A stretch of 64,000 nt of DNA from assembly GCA_026708085.1 (NCBI GenBank), contig JAPOVP010000002.1:1-64000 (forward strand), given 5' to 3'. Numbering within the stretch: the stretch's first letter is position 1; every line of letters begins with the position of its first letter. The notes below the pieces were generated by a model that worked only from the letters and a program-made list of their open reading frames with translations, was not told where the DNA came from and ran no database searches. The position numbers were made by a program, and so were the translations under genes. Below are positions 44,911 through 53,667 of the stretch, piece by piece. Source of the DNA: Caldilineaceae bacterium. GTDB lineage: Bacteria > Chloroflexota > Anaerolineae > Caldilineales > Caldilineaceae.

Positions 44911-45990
44911 ATGAGACATTACATTGACCGTCATCCAACCGCACCGACAAACGCCATCTCGCCCCGCCCGGCAGCGGCAGCCCCCGCGGGCTTGCCTCGC
45001 CTGCTGAAACTGATTCTGTTGCCGCTCCTGGTTGCAGCCGCGGCCGCCTGCGCCCCCATCGCCCCCGCCCCGCCAGCCGAGCCGCAGAGCCTACGTCCCA
45101 TCACTTTGGGCGTGGGCTTCATCCCCAATGTCCAGTTCGCGCCATTCTACGTCGGGATCGAGAAGGGGTTCTTCGCCGACAGAGGCGTCGAACTTTCACT
45201 GGACTACGGCTTTGAAAACGACTACCTGAAGCTGGTCGCGACCGACGAGCTGCAGTTCATGATCGCCAGCGGCGACCAGCTCGTGCTCGGGCGCGCCCAG
45301 GAGTTGCCTGTCAGATACGTGCATAACTGGTATACGAGTTATCCCGTCACCGTCTTTGCCAAGGCCGGCGCCGGCATCAACGAACCTGCCGACCTTGCCG
45401 GCCGCACGGTCGGCGTGCCGGGTCCCTTCGGCGCCACCTACATCGCGCTGCGGGCCCTCCTCGACGTGGCCGGGCTGACCGAAGCCGATATCCAGATGGA
45501 GAGCATCGGCTTCACCCAGGCCTCCGCCGTGAGCGAGGACCTGGTCGACGCGGCCGTGGACTACGCCGTCAACGGGCCCGTCGTGCTCGGCAACGCCGGC
45601 ATCGAAACCGTCCAGATCCCCCTCGACCAGTACCTGCAGATCCCCGCCAACGGACTCGTCACCAACGAACGCACCCTGCAGGAGGAGCCGCAACTGGTCG
45701 AGGCCATGGTGCGCGCGCTGCAAGAGTCGGTCGCCTATACCCTCGCTAATCCGGACGAGTCCTTCGCTATCGCGTTGCACTTTGTGCCGGAAGCGGGCGG
45801 AGAGAACGAGGCCGCCAACCGTCTGGTCTTCGACGCGTCGCTTCCTTTCTGGCAGCCGCGGCCGCAGGGCGCGCCCGGTGCCACCACCGATGCCGAATGG
45901 CAGACGGTGGCCGAGCTCCTGCTGCGTATCGGCTTTGTCGAACGGCTAGTCCAGCCCGAAGAGATGTACACCAACGAATTCATTCAGTGA
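44911..45990 (+). CDS. ribY: Riboflavin-binding lipoprotein of an ABC importer (RibY-like)
   Basis: The 359-aa product is a NMT1/THI5-like periplasmic-type binding protein. A signal peptide ends in a lipobox-like AAAAAC after LLKLILLPLLVAAAAAC, so it is a lipoprotein. The mature part begins with ITLGVGFIPNVQFAPFYVGI, typical of ThiY/RibY. Further features are IASGDQLVLGRAQ, VRYVHNWYTSYP, LAGRTVGVPGPFGATYIALR and YAVNGPVVLGNAG. FMN riboswitch control argues for riboflavin rather than a thiamine precursor as ligand. It lies 52 bases after the permease gene. Confidence 0.85.
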   Translation: MRHYIDRHPTAPTNAISPRPAAAAPAGLPRLLKLILLPLLVAAAAACAPIAPAPPAEPQSLRPITLGVGFIPNVQFAPFYVGIEKGFFADRGVELSLDYGFENDYLKLVATDELQFMIASGDQLVLGRAQELPVRYVHNWYTSYPVTVFAKAGAGINEPADLAGRTVGVPGPFGATYIALRALLDVAGLTEADIQMESIGFTQASAVSEDLVDAAVDYAVNGPVVLGNAGIETVQIPLDQYLQIPANGLVTNERTLQEEPQLVEAMVRALQESVAYTLANPDESFAIALHFVPEAGGENEAANRLVFDASLPFWQPRPQGAPGATTDAEWQTVAELLLRIGFVERLVQPEEMYTNEFIQ

Positions 45991-46048
45991 CACACCCCGC
46001 GGCCAGCCTTTCACAACCGGCCGTGGACAGCTCTATCCCTGACCAACG

Positions 46049-46831
46049 ATGACAGATCCGCTACTGCAAGCGCACAACGTCAGCCACAACTACCCCCGCC
46101 GCAACCGCGTCACGCCGGCGCTGGCCGAGGTCTCCTTCTCCTTGCAGGAGCATGAGTTTGCATGCGTGGTCGGCAACAGCGGCAGCGGTAAGTCGACACT
46201 CCTGCGCATTCTCGGCGGTCTGTTGCCGCCTACTGCAGGCGAGGTACAGTTCAGAGGCGTCCCCGTGCGCGCCCCGCAGCCGCAGATCGGATTCGTCTTC
46301 CAGAACACCAATCTGATGCCCTGGCGCACAGCGCTCGAAAACGTCCTGCTCCCGCTGGAACTGCACAAGCCGCTCGACAAGCACGACCGGGAAAGGGCCT
46401 GTGCGGCGCTTGCCCTGATGGGGTTGGAAGCCTTCGTCGACGCCTACCCCGCTCAACTCTCCGGCGGCATGGCCCAGCGCGTTACGCTCACGCGCGCCTT
46501 GCTGCAGAGTCCGGCGCTGCTCCTCCTGGATGAGCCCTTCGGCGCGCTCGACGCGCTGACACGCGAGCGCCTCAACCAGGAGCTCCTGCGCCTCTGCCGC
46601 GACCGCAAGCAGACCGCCCTGATGATCACGCACAGCATTCAGGAAGCGGTCTTCCTCGCCGATCGTGTGCTCGTTCTGAGCGGCCAGCCCGGAAGATTGC
46701 AGGGCGCCATCTCTGTCGACCTGCCCCGCCCTCGCACCCTGGAGATGCTGACCTGGCCGCAGGCCGGCGCGCTGATCAGCGAAATCCGCTCCTGTCTGGC
46801 GACCGGCGCGCAGGAACCCCTGCCCCAATAG
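46049..46831 (+). CDS. ABC transporter ATPase of the riboflavin importer
   Basis: The 260-aa product has Walker A GNSGSGKST, the Q-loop FVFQNTNLMPWRTALENV, the signature LSGGMAQRVTLTRAL, Walker B LLLLDEPFGALDA and the switch ITHSIQEA. It belongs to the SsuB/TauB type, which matches the permease and binding protein. It lies 58 bases after the binding protein, so the riboswitch controls the whole three-gene operon. A hairpin follows the stop codon. Confidence 0.92.
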   Translation: MTDPLLQAHNVSHNYPRRNRVTPALAEVSFSLQEHEFACVVGNSGSGKSTLLRILGGLLPPTAGEVQFRGVPVRAPQPQIGFVFQNTNLMPWRTALENVLLPLELHKPLDKHDRERACAALALMGLEAFVDAYPAQLSGGMAQRVTLTRALLQSPALLLLDEPFGALDALTRERLNQELLRLCRDRKQTALMITHSIQEAVFLADRVLVLSGQPGRLQGAISVDLPRPRTLEMLTWPQAGALISEIRSCLATGAQEPLPQ

Positions 46832-46833
46832 GA

Positions 46834-46858
46834 AACGCCGGGCATTGCACCCGGCGTT
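46834..46858. terminator. Hairpin between convergent ABC operon and ppiC
   Basis: A perfect 9-bp stem AACGCCGGG / CCCGGCGTT with a 7-base loop lies three bases after the ATPase stop. No strong U tract follows on either strand. Confidence 0.6.
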
Positions 46859-46918
46859 ATGATATCTCTGATTGTCCTACAGCCTGACCGCAAAACGATC
46901 TAACGCGGCAGACCGAAC

Positions 46919-48475
46919 CTACTGGTCATCCGAATCCCCCAGATTGCGCGGCAACATGGCGGCCAGATTGTCCGGACGGTCGATGTTCAGCGACAGGACC
47001 TGCTCCTGTAGCCACGTCTGGAAAGCCTCGGCATACTCCTGCTGCAAGCTGGCCTCTTCCTTCGGCCGCTCATCGTCCCGCTCCAGCACTTCGATGATGT
47101 GGTAGCCAAAGGTCGACTTGACCGGAGCGCTCATCTCGCCGACACCAAGTGAAAACGCCGTTTCCTCGAATTCGGGCACGTAACGCCCGCGGCCGGCCCA
47201 GCCCAGATCGCCGCCCTGGGAGCCGCTGCCCGGGTCGTTGCTGAACCGCAGCGCCAGGTCCGCGAAATCCTCGCCGTCCAGAATGCGCTGATGCAGTATC
47301 TGCGCAAAGGCCAGCGCCTCGGCGTCGTCGACACGGCCATCGCCGTTGCTGTCCGGATTCCATATTTCCGGGGCGGGCGGGCTGTCATCCTCTTCGACCT
47401 TCACAGCACCACTTGCTGTCGTTTCGGTTGTACTCTCACCGTTTTCTTCCGCGCTTTCTGGCGCCGGCGGAGGCGTCTCGGCCGCGGTTGTCTCGCCGTC
47501 CGTCTCGCCAGCCGGTGCTTGTGCTTCGGCGGTCGGCTCCGGCTCGGGATCGACAGAGATCAAGATATGGCGGACTCGGACCTGCTCTTCAGTGGTGGAC
47601 ACCAGGTCCTGGCTGACCGTCTCAGACATTTTCGTCCGCAACAGACGTGCCCGGATCACCTCGCGATAGCTGGCCAGGTTCATACCGGTGTTCTCGCGCA
47701 GGTTCTCCTCCAGCGTGCGCAACCCCTCCTGGTACAGGTCATCGGTCAGAACCGTGGGCGACTCCGGAGTGGTTGGATCACCTTCAGGGCCCTCGGGATC
47801 GCCTTCGGGAGCGGAAACGGCCACTGTCGCGGCCGCTTCACTGTCCGCGCTTTCTTCCGGCGTCGGCGTCGGCGAGGGGACCGGTGTCGGCGTAAAGGTT
47901 TCCGCGGTCGCGGTCGCTTCAATGCTGGCGTCCGCGGTTGCCGTCGCCTGCGGCATCGTCAGCGCGCCCTGCCCGCGCGCCACCTCTTCGAGAAGGGTCT
48001 CTTCCACCTCTTCATCGCTCACCGACACACCAACTTCCGGCGCCTTGATCTGCAGAACGGCCCCTTCAATCATATCGTTGAGGACCTGTGTCCCCAGCGT
48101 TAACGGGCTGGCAAGCGTCGCATTGATCGAAGCGACCTGGGAGGCGAACAGGCTGGAATCCCCAAACTGTTGGGCGAATATCTGCAGCCGCAAACGCTGG
48201 TTTTGCAACTCGCTCTCGCGCAGGCGCGCCTGTTGCCAGAAGTCGCGGGTGACGATCGTTTGGTCCTCGACCTGTGCCAGAACGCTGTTGGGCTTGATGA
48301 TCAGCTCGTTGACCACGCCATACAGGACCAGCAGCAGCGCCACACCAACGATCCCGCCGACGATCGCGGTAAGCCGCAGGTTGCGCTCCCTGTCGCGGGC
48401 ACGCAGGCGCACCTCACGCCGGTTCTCGACCTGTGGCTGTTCTTCCTGCCTTCTTCTTCTGCGCTTCTTGGCCAT
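46919..48475 (-). CDS. Membrane-anchored parvulin-type peptidyl-prolyl isomerase with EF-hand insertion
   Basis: The 518-aa product has a highly basic start (MAKKRRRRRQEE), one membrane helix (LTAIVGGIVGVALLLVLYGVV), a SurA/PrsA-like N-terminal chaperone domain, and a split parvulin domain. The rotamase core begins VRVRHILISVDP and resumes AQILHQRILDGEDFADLALRFSNDP...GGDLGWAGRGRYVPEFE...STFGYHIIEV. Between the two halves lie about 85 aa: an acidic Ala/Pro/Glu/Thr-rich stretch and then DSNGDGRVDDAE (residues 375-386), which fits the 12-residue EF-hand calcium loop exactly. Another Thr/Pro/Glu-rich insert lies around residues 175-240. It probably folds exported proteins outside the membrane. 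It starts seven bases after rpsR. Confidence 0.9.
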   Translation of the reverse strand: MAKKRRRRRQEEQPQVENRREVRLRARDRERNLRLTAIVGGIVGVALLLVLYGVVNELIIKPNSVLAQVEDQTIVTRDFWQQARLRESELQNQRLRLQIFAQQFGDSSLFASQVASINATLASPLTLGTQVLNDMIEGAVLQIKAPEVGVSVSDEEVEETLLEEVARGQGALTMPQATATADASIEATATAETFTPTPVPSPTPTPEESADSEAAATVAVSAPEGDPEGPEGDPTTPESPTVLTDDLYQEGLRTLEENLRENTGMNLASYREVIRARLLRTKMSETVSQDLVSTTEEQVRVRHILISVDPEPEPTAEAQAPAGETDGETTAAETPPPAPESAEENGESTTETTASGAVKVEEDDSPPAPEIWNPDSNGDGRVDDAEALAFAQILHQRILDGEDFADLALRFSNDPGSGSQGGDLGWAGRGRYVPEFEETAFSLGVGEMSAPVKSTFGYHIIEVLERDDERPKEEASLQQEYAEAFQTWLQEQVLSLNIDRPDNLAAMLPRNLGDSDDQ

Positions 48476-48482
48476 GAATCGA

Positions 48483-49073
48483 TCAACCGCGTCTGCCAGT
48501 GATGCGGATATGTTCGCCTGTGTAGGGCATCAAGGCCAGGTGCCTGGCCCGTTTGATCGCCCTGGTCACTTTGCGTTGCATCTTGGCGGTGACGCGGGTT
48601 TTGCGGCGGTTGTGAATTCGCCCGTAGTTATCGACAAACCGGCTGAGAACCTGGATGTTCTTGTAGTCGATCTCGTCGATACGCACGTCGTTGCCGACGT
48701 GACGGGGATTTCGGCGCTGATTGCCCTGCCTGGCGCGGTTGAATATCGCCGGCCCCTCAACTCGGTTGAAGGTGGGAGTCTCCTGCTCTCCGCGGCCGGT
48801 GTCAGCGTCCGGCCCGGCGCTTGCCACAGCAGCTGGCTCAGCAGCCGCTGCTGTCTCAGTAGCCGCCTCAGCCTCAGGCTCAGCAACCGTCTCGACCTCA
48901 GGCTCTGCGACAGCCTCGGCCTCGGAATCTCCATCCGTATCGGCAACGGCCTGCGCAACGCTCTCGTCCGGGCTCTCTTCGAGCACGGGGGCATCCTCGC
49001 CCTTGGGCGTCTCGGCAACCGGTTGTTCTTCGCTCTTCGCTTCGGCTTCACTCATTCTGTTTTCGTCAGACAT
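48483..49073 (-). CDS. rpsR: 30S ribosomal protein S18 with long acidic N-terminal extension
   Basis: S18 binds with S6 on the platform of the small subunit. The last 80 residues or so are normal S18: VRIDEIDYKNIQVLSRFVDN, YGRIHNRRKTRVTAKMQRKV and TRAIKRARHLALMPYTGEH. In front lie about 115 residues rich in Ala, Glu and Val, with a repetitive AEPEVETVAEPEAEAATETA character. S18 usually has 70-95 aa. A downstream start that would give a normal S18 is not obvious, because no internal ATG lies in the right place, so the extension is probably translated. The gene follows rpsF directly, without the usual ssb between them. Confidence 0.93.
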   Translation of the reverse strand: MSDENRMSEAEAKSEEQPVAETPKGEDAPVLEESPDESVAQAVADTDGDSEAEAVAEPEVETVAEPEAEAATETAAAAEPAAVASAGPDADTGRGEQETPTFNRVEGPAIFNRARQGNQRRNPRHVGNDVRIDEIDYKNIQVLSRFVDNYGRIHNRRKTRVTAKMQRKVTRAIKRARHLALMPYTGEHIRITGRRG

Positions 49074-49091
49074 TCGATGCTCCTTTGTGGC

Positions 49092-49379
49092 TCAGTCCCC
49101 AACGCGGACAACGAGGAAACGCAATACATCTTCTGATAGCCGCAACTGTCGTTCGACGTTCTGCACCGCGGTGGGAGGCATCGAGAGGTTGTGCAGAATG
49201 TAGTGTCCCTCAAAGTGGCCTTTGATGGGATAGGCCAATCGCCGTTTGCCCCAATAATCGGTGCTCTCGATTGTCCCATCCTCACCGTTGATGGCCTGAC
49301 TGATCCGGTCATCCACGGCTTTGACACCCTCATCATCCAGATTGGGCTGGATGATGTACACCAATTCGTACGTGTTCAT
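49092..49379 (-). CDS. rpsF: 30S ribosomal protein S6
   Basis: S6 pairs with S18 on the 30S platform. The 95-aa product starts MNTYELVYIIQPNLDDEGVK and has the family block DYWGKRRLAYPIKGHFEGHYI, ending in the usual beta strand VLRFLVVRV. AAAGGAG precedes the ATG by about ten bases. It heads rpsF-rpsR-ppiC and is driven by a promoter about 220 bases upstream. Confidence 0.97.
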   Translation of the reverse strand: MNTYELVYIIQPNLDDEGVKAVDDRISQAINGEDGTIESTDYWGKRRLAYPIKGHFEGHYILHNLSMPPTAVQNVERQLRLSEDVLRFLVVRVGD

Positions 49380-49560
49380 CTACCTTTTTACTCCTTTCCA
49401 TGAGCATTGTCCTGGGTTCGTTCTTAGCTCTCGGTTCTAAGTCTCCAGTAACCGCCCTGAACTCAACTGAGAGGCAGCACCAAAAACCAAAAACTGACTA
49501 CTAAGAACTAGAAACCGCAGTTAGACAAAGGTCCACAGCATTGTGCTGTGAACAGAAAGA

Positions 49561-49588
49561 ACGAGGGAGCAGACAAGCTGTCCCTCGT
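49561..49588 (-). other. Hairpin in the rpsF leader
   Basis: An 8-bp stem ACGAGGGA / TCCCTCGT with a 12-base loop is followed on the minus strand by TCTTTCTGTT. It lies immediately after the predicted start of the rpsF transcript, so it may be an attenuator or an S6:S18-binding leader structure rather than a terminator of another gene. Confidence 0.45.
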
Positions 49589-49599
49589 CGCGGTTGAGC

Positions 49600-49627
49600 A
49601 GTATAGCACAGCGTTGCACGCGCGCAA
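49600..49627 (-). promoter_or_regulatory. Sigma70-type promoter for rpsF-rpsR-ppiC
   Basis: On the minus strand TTGCGC and TATACT are separated by 16 bases, with TG just upstream of the -10 (extended -10). Confidence 0.65.
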
Positions 49628-50121
49628 AAGATCAGGTGGACAAAACGTCAGGGCAATCGCATCTTGAGTTTTTAGCACCTTGAGAAAGTGGTCTTGATTC
49701 CAACCAGCCCGTCTGCGCTTTGCGGCGACGTCGAAACGCGCGCCCGGTTCAGCCGTACTGCCAGTTTCGTACAGCGTTCCCGGGCCGCGGCGTATGTTCA
49801 TCCGGCGCCCGCGAGTCAAGCCGGCCACCCGTGCAAGCGTGGTGGTCGTCGTCCGCGTGGATCGCCTGGGACTGATGAAATCCTGCCGTGCGGCCCTGTT
49901 ATACCCTTCCCGGCGAAATTGGGACGATTTTGCCACGCAAAAGAGACGGACGAGGGTTGACTTGACACGAGCTTGACAGACGAGTGTTATATGATTAAGC
50001 GGGCGGGGGGATCGGCCCAATGAAGGGAGATGTGCGCTTGGTACTTTCGCACAGAATCCCCCCTCCTCGACTTTCGTCGGGTCAATGTTATCCGTGGCGG
50101 GCGCGAGGCGATTGGTGAGGC
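49628..50121. other. rpsF / small regulator intergenic region
   Basis: About 490 bases without a convincing gene. A possible plus-strand promoter (TTGACA at 49962, 17 bases, TGTTAT) points to the small regulator; a second TTGACA lies ten bases further on. The long minus-strand frame here has no domain. Confidence 0.4.
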
Positions 50122-50319
50122 ATGAACGTGAAGAGGATTGTGACGATCGATCTGCCGGACGATGTATACCGCTGCCTGCTGCGTTCGGCTGCACGCAACG
50201 GGTGGACGCCGGCAAAGGAGATCGAACACCTGATCATGAGGCAGTTCGATCGCGGCTATTCACAAGCGGAATTTGAAAAACTGGTGCGGGAAAAAAGGCG
50301 CGGGCGCTGGAGAGACTGA
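50122..50319 (+). CDS. Small ribbon-helix-helix-like protein
   Basis: The 65-aa product starts MNVKRIVTIDLPDDVYRCLL and continues RSAARNGWTPAKEIEHLIMRQF. This fits the beta strand plus two helices of Arc/MetJ-type (ribbon-helix-helix) DNA-binding proteins: a short strand KRIVTIDLP, helix DDVYRCLLRSAARNG and helix TPAKEIEHLIMRQF. A basic tail ends KRRGRWRD. Such proteins act as dimeric repressors, often of toxin-antitoxin pairs, but no toxin lies next to it. The next gene is a Cache-like lipoprotein pseudogene 54 bases on. Family call by pattern only. Confidence 0.6.
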   Translation: MNVKRIVTIDLPDDVYRCLLRSAARNGWTPAKEIEHLIMRQFDRGYSQAEFEKLVREKRRGRWRD

Positions 50320-50373
50320 CCGGCCGGCCGGGTTGCACCGGCCTTCACTGAAGCAGGCTCCAGCAGGAGGGAC

Positions 50374-50915
50374 ATGTGTAAGCGTCTGATTCTGAGCAGA
50401 TTGGCAGCCGTACGGGCGGCAGCCGCCTCTTTTGTGGCCGGCTGCTGTCACCAGGTGTCGTTTCATCCAGAGATGGATGGCTCGGCCATCATGCCGTGCG
50501 GGCAGGTTTCCAAGGCGGGCCGTGCGGGCTACACGGTGGCGATGGTGGAGAGAGCGATGCGACTGTACGACGCCCGCGGGCGGGAGGCGGCGCTGGAATA
50601 CTACAATTCACCGGAGAGCGGGGACGATGAGTGGTATCTGTTCATCTTTGATGAGAACGAGAAGCTACTCGCCCTTGCGGTAAACCCGGCTATGCTGGGT
50701 GAGGATATGCGGGGCGATGCAGGGGGGATTTCACCGGCTACCGGCACGGCGAAGCGATAGCCGGCGCCACCGGGGAAGGGGTATGGGTCGACCGATTCCT
50801 CCTCAATCCTGTCACCGGCACTCAGGAGGGGAAATATTCCTGGGTGGTACGGCACGATGGTCTGATTTTCGGCTCCGGCTGGTACCAGAATCTGCCGGTA
50901 TGGACGCAGGGGTAA
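50374..50915 (+). pseudogene. Cache-domain-like lipoprotein, frameshifted in a G run
   Basis: AGGAGGGAC directly precedes the ATG. The N-terminus is signal-like and ends in the lipobox FVAGC. Then follow AMVERAMRLYDARGREAALEYYN, DDEWYLFIFDENEKLLALAVNP and GEDMRGDAG. The frame then stops, but the next frame continues the same domain: DFTGYRHGEAIAGATGEGVW, VDRFLLNPVTGTQEGKYSWV and VRHDGLIFGSGWYQ. This is the usual course of a single Cache (sCache_2-like) ligand-binding domain. Adding one G to the G6 run at 50722-50727 joins the two frames. It is a real frameshift pseudogene or a homopolymer error. Confidence 0.75.
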
Positions 50916-50991
50916 CCCGGAGAATAGGGGTCGGGCTGGTGGCCATTTCGTTTCAACCGCTTCGACAGAACATGACGGAGGTCAGCAAGAC

Positions 50992-53667
50992 CTAGCCGCC
51001 TCCGTAAATCCGCAGGTAGTGGGCAAAGCAGATGAGGATGCCCTGAAGGTAACGACGCGTGTCGTAGTAGGGGACCTTGTAGATGAAAAGGGCATCGTCC
51101 GGCTCGGTGCGGCTAAGCCAGTATCTGGCCTTGCGAGGGCCGGCGTTATAACCGGCGAGGGCGGCTGTGTCGTTGCCGCCGGCAAAGTCGCGCGCCCAGC
51201 GCAGGTAGTATGCGCCGAAACGGATGCTGACGATGGGAAAGTCGAGCAGTTCGTTGGAAAAGTTGGGGTAGTTGAGGCTTCGGGCGATCTCCCAGCCCGT
51301 GCCCGGAAGGATCTGCATAAGGCCCCGGGCGCCGGCATGGGAACGCGCCGCAGGCTCGAAGTGGCTCTCCTGAAAGATGAGGCCGTACAGAAGCTGAGGG
51401 GCGATATCGAACTCTCCGGCCTGCGTCTCGACCAGGCGGGCGTAGTGGTCGGGATAGGCGAAGCGCTGGATAAAGAGCGGCGTTTCGGCGATACGCTCAG
51501 CTGAGCTGAGTTCGATGAGACGGTGGGCAGCCGTAATGGAGAGCCGGTTGGCGCCCAGCTTGTCAAAACGCAGCATGAGGGGATAGAGCGCGGCCGGGTC
51601 GTTGTGCAAACGCCAGTAAATCTGCTCCAAGAGCCGCAATCCCTCAGCGCGGCGACCTAGTGCCAGCAGCAGTTCGCCTTTGACGAGGTCCGGGTCGCCG
51701 ATCACAGTTAAGGGCAGGTTCCATGGCTCGACGCTGTCTGTGGCAGTTGCCGCACCGGTGTTTGGGGCGCGCACGAAACTCTGCGGTCCGCGCAGCCACT
51801 CTTCGGCGAATGCGCGGCTGCCATCGTCGCCGGGCAACGTAGGCACGTTCATCTCCATGCCGGCCAGGCGTGGGACAAGATTCTGCCCGGGTTGCGCGGC
51901 GTCGACATCCAGGCCGGCCAGAACGCCGTAAAATGCTTCAGGCGCGCGGGCGACGAGCGCATGCCAGAGGGCGCGCGCCGTTTTGACTTCGCCCTGGGCA
52001 TGGCGGGCGCGGCCGAGCCAGTAGGCGGCAAAGTCCGGCTGCGTATCGGGATACTCGGAGAGCAGCCGTTCGAACAGGTTGGCGGCGTACTCGTAACGGC
52101 CGCGTTCGAACGCGCCGATCCCGGCGATGGCCAGCCCATCCGCGGCGCGCGGGCTGCCGGGGAAGACGTCCGCCAGCCTGAGCAGATCGGCCGCAGCTTC
52201 GTCAAAAGAGTCGACCGCGCCGCGGACATCCTGTATGGTGGCGGCGTCCAGGGCAGACAGCGCGCTCCGCCATAGCGCTTCCGGCGCCAGCGGGTCGTCG
52301 GGATGCGCACTGGCAAATGTGCGGTAGATGCGCCGTCCCTTCGCAGGCGCGCCCTCCGCAAACGCAGCTCGCGCCCGCGCCAACCAGGCCTCACCAAAGC
52401 AGACACAGTTCGGAAAGTCAGCCAGCACGCGGTCGATGGCAAGACGGGCCGCTGCCCACTGTTCCAACCCCAACAGGGACCAGGCAATTCCCAGCCAGGC
52501 TTCGCCGGCGCGGGCGGCATGCGGCGACTTCTCGAGAAAGCGTTCAAAGGCGGAGATGGCAGGTAGGTAAGCTTTGGCGGACAGATTGATCTCCCCGCGC
52601 AGGAACGGGTCGACGGGCACGTCCCTGTTCACCAGTTGAATGAGAGACAGGTAGGCGGCATCGCTGGTCGGGTTTTCGGTCAGCGCCGTACGCCAGCGGT
52701 CGATAGCGGCTTCTTCGTCGCCTGCCGCGGCATAGGCCATGCCGGCGCGATAGAGATAACCGGCGCGGTAGATGGAGGATTCTTCGTAGCCGTGTATATT
52801 GTCAACCTCAGGGGCGGCCTGATCCGGGCCCGGTTCGGCGCGTTCGAGATTCGGGCCGGCGAGGATCTCATCGTAGATGGAGGCGGCCTCGTCCCAGCGG
52901 CCCGCGCCTTCGAGAACCGCTGCCAGCCGCTCGAGAAGGCGCACTTCCTCGTCCGCGGTTATGGCTGCGCCGGCGGCTCGGCCCAGCGCGTCAGCGGCCT
53001 GCGACCGTTCGTCCAGCGCGAGCAATGCATCGGCGATGAGCTCCTCCACGACACCGGAGAGCTGGGGTCGCTGCTCCAGGAATGAGCGGTAGGCGGCCGC
53101 GGCTTCGGTAAAGCGGTCCACGCCGGCCAGGGCTTCCCCGCGCAGGAAGAGGCTGTTGATCAGGATCTGCGCCACCGCTTCTCCGCTCGCGGACGGCAGA
53201 CTGATCTCGCCCGCGGCCAGGGAGTCGCCCATGCGGCGGAGCCGCGCGAGCGCGTCCAGCGCCAGTTCCGGACTGTCATCGGCCAGATAGGCTAAGGCGA
53301 GCCGGTAGAGGATTGCCGCGCGCTCCTGTGTACGGGAGGCGGCAGGTATTTGCCGCCCCTGGGCAGGCTCCGTCCGCAGATCGGCCAGCAGCGCTTGCAG
53401 CAGCCTTTGCTCCTGGCTGTAGGCGCCGATCCGGTGAAGATAGGCGGCCTCGTCGAGCAGGGCTGCCGGCGTCACAGGTTCTGCGGCCGGCGGTGGCGGG
53501 GTCGCGGCGGCGGGGAGGACGGAAGCGGGCGCGGCGCGTCTGTCGTGACATCCAGACAGAAACAGAGCGAGCAGGAGCAGAATCGAGAAGGTGATCGGGG
53601 GATGAAACCATCCTCTGCGCCTGAAACAGGCTGAGACAGGCTCGCTGATCAATGGGTTGCCCGGCAT
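50992..53667 (-). CDS. Slt70-type soluble lytic transglycosylase lipoprotein
   Basis: This enzyme cleaves peptidoglycan glycan strands, forming 1,6-anhydroMurNAc. The protein of about 891 aa has a signal peptide with lipobox LFLSGC and about 650 residues of TPR-like helical repeats (for example AGYLYRAGMAYAAAGDEEAA). The C-terminal SLT domain reads LLYGLIFQESHFEPAARSHA, GARGLMQILPGTGWEIA and ALAGYNAGPRKARYW. The catalytic glutamate is in QESHF near residue 765. The start is uncertain, because no clear ribosome binding site is seen and a TTG 16 codons upstream is also possible. Its neighbours give no pathway link. Confidence 0.9.
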   Translation of the reverse strand: MPGNPLISEPVSACFRRRGWFHPPITFSILLLLALFLSGCHDRRAAPASVLPAAATPPPPAAEPVTPAALLDEAAYLHRIGAYSQEQRLLQALLADLRTEPAQGRQIPAASRTQERAAILYRLALAYLADDSPELALDALARLRRMGDSLAAGEISLPSASGEAVAQILINSLFLRGEALAGVDRFTEAAAAYRSFLEQRPQLSGVVEELIADALLALDERSQAADALGRAAGAAITADEEVRLLERLAAVLEGAGRWDEAASIYDEILAGPNLERAEPGPDQAAPEVDNIHGYEESSIYRAGYLYRAGMAYAAAGDEEAAIDRWRTALTENPTSDAAYLSLIQLVNRDVPVDPFLRGEINLSAKAYLPAISAFERFLEKSPHAARAGEAWLGIAWSLLGLEQWAAARLAIDRVLADFPNCVCFGEAWLARARAAFAEGAPAKGRRIYRTFASAHPDDPLAPEALWRSALSALDAATIQDVRGAVDSFDEAAADLLRLADVFPGSPRAADGLAIAGIGAFERGRYEYAANLFERLLSEYPDTQPDFAAYWLGRARHAQGEVKTARALWHALVARAPEAFYGVLAGLDVDAAQPGQNLVPRLAGMEMNVPTLPGDDGSRAFAEEWLRGPQSFVRAPNTGAATATDSVEPWNLPLTVIGDPDLVKGELLLALGRRAEGLRLLEQIYWRLHNDPAALYPLMLRFDKLGANRLSITAAHRLIELSSAERIAETPLFIQRFAYPDHYARLVETQAGEFDIAPQLLYGLIFQESHFEPAARSHAGARGLMQILPGTGWEIARSLNYPNFSNELLDFPIVSIRFGAYYLRWARDFAGGNDTAALAGYNAGPRKARYWLSRTEPDDALFIYKVPYYDTRRYLQGILICFAHYLRIYGGG

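Noticed and set aside
49380..49540. AT-richer stretch with CTAAG/CTGAC-like short repeats before rpsF as a tandem repeat
   Set aside because: The units are too irregular to define a period, unlike the exact heptamers at 62034-62068.
49508..50215. Minus-strand open frame of 235 codons upstream of rpsF
   Set aside because: Ser/Arg/Thr-rich without motifs, it runs across the rpsF promoter and the start of the small regulator gene.
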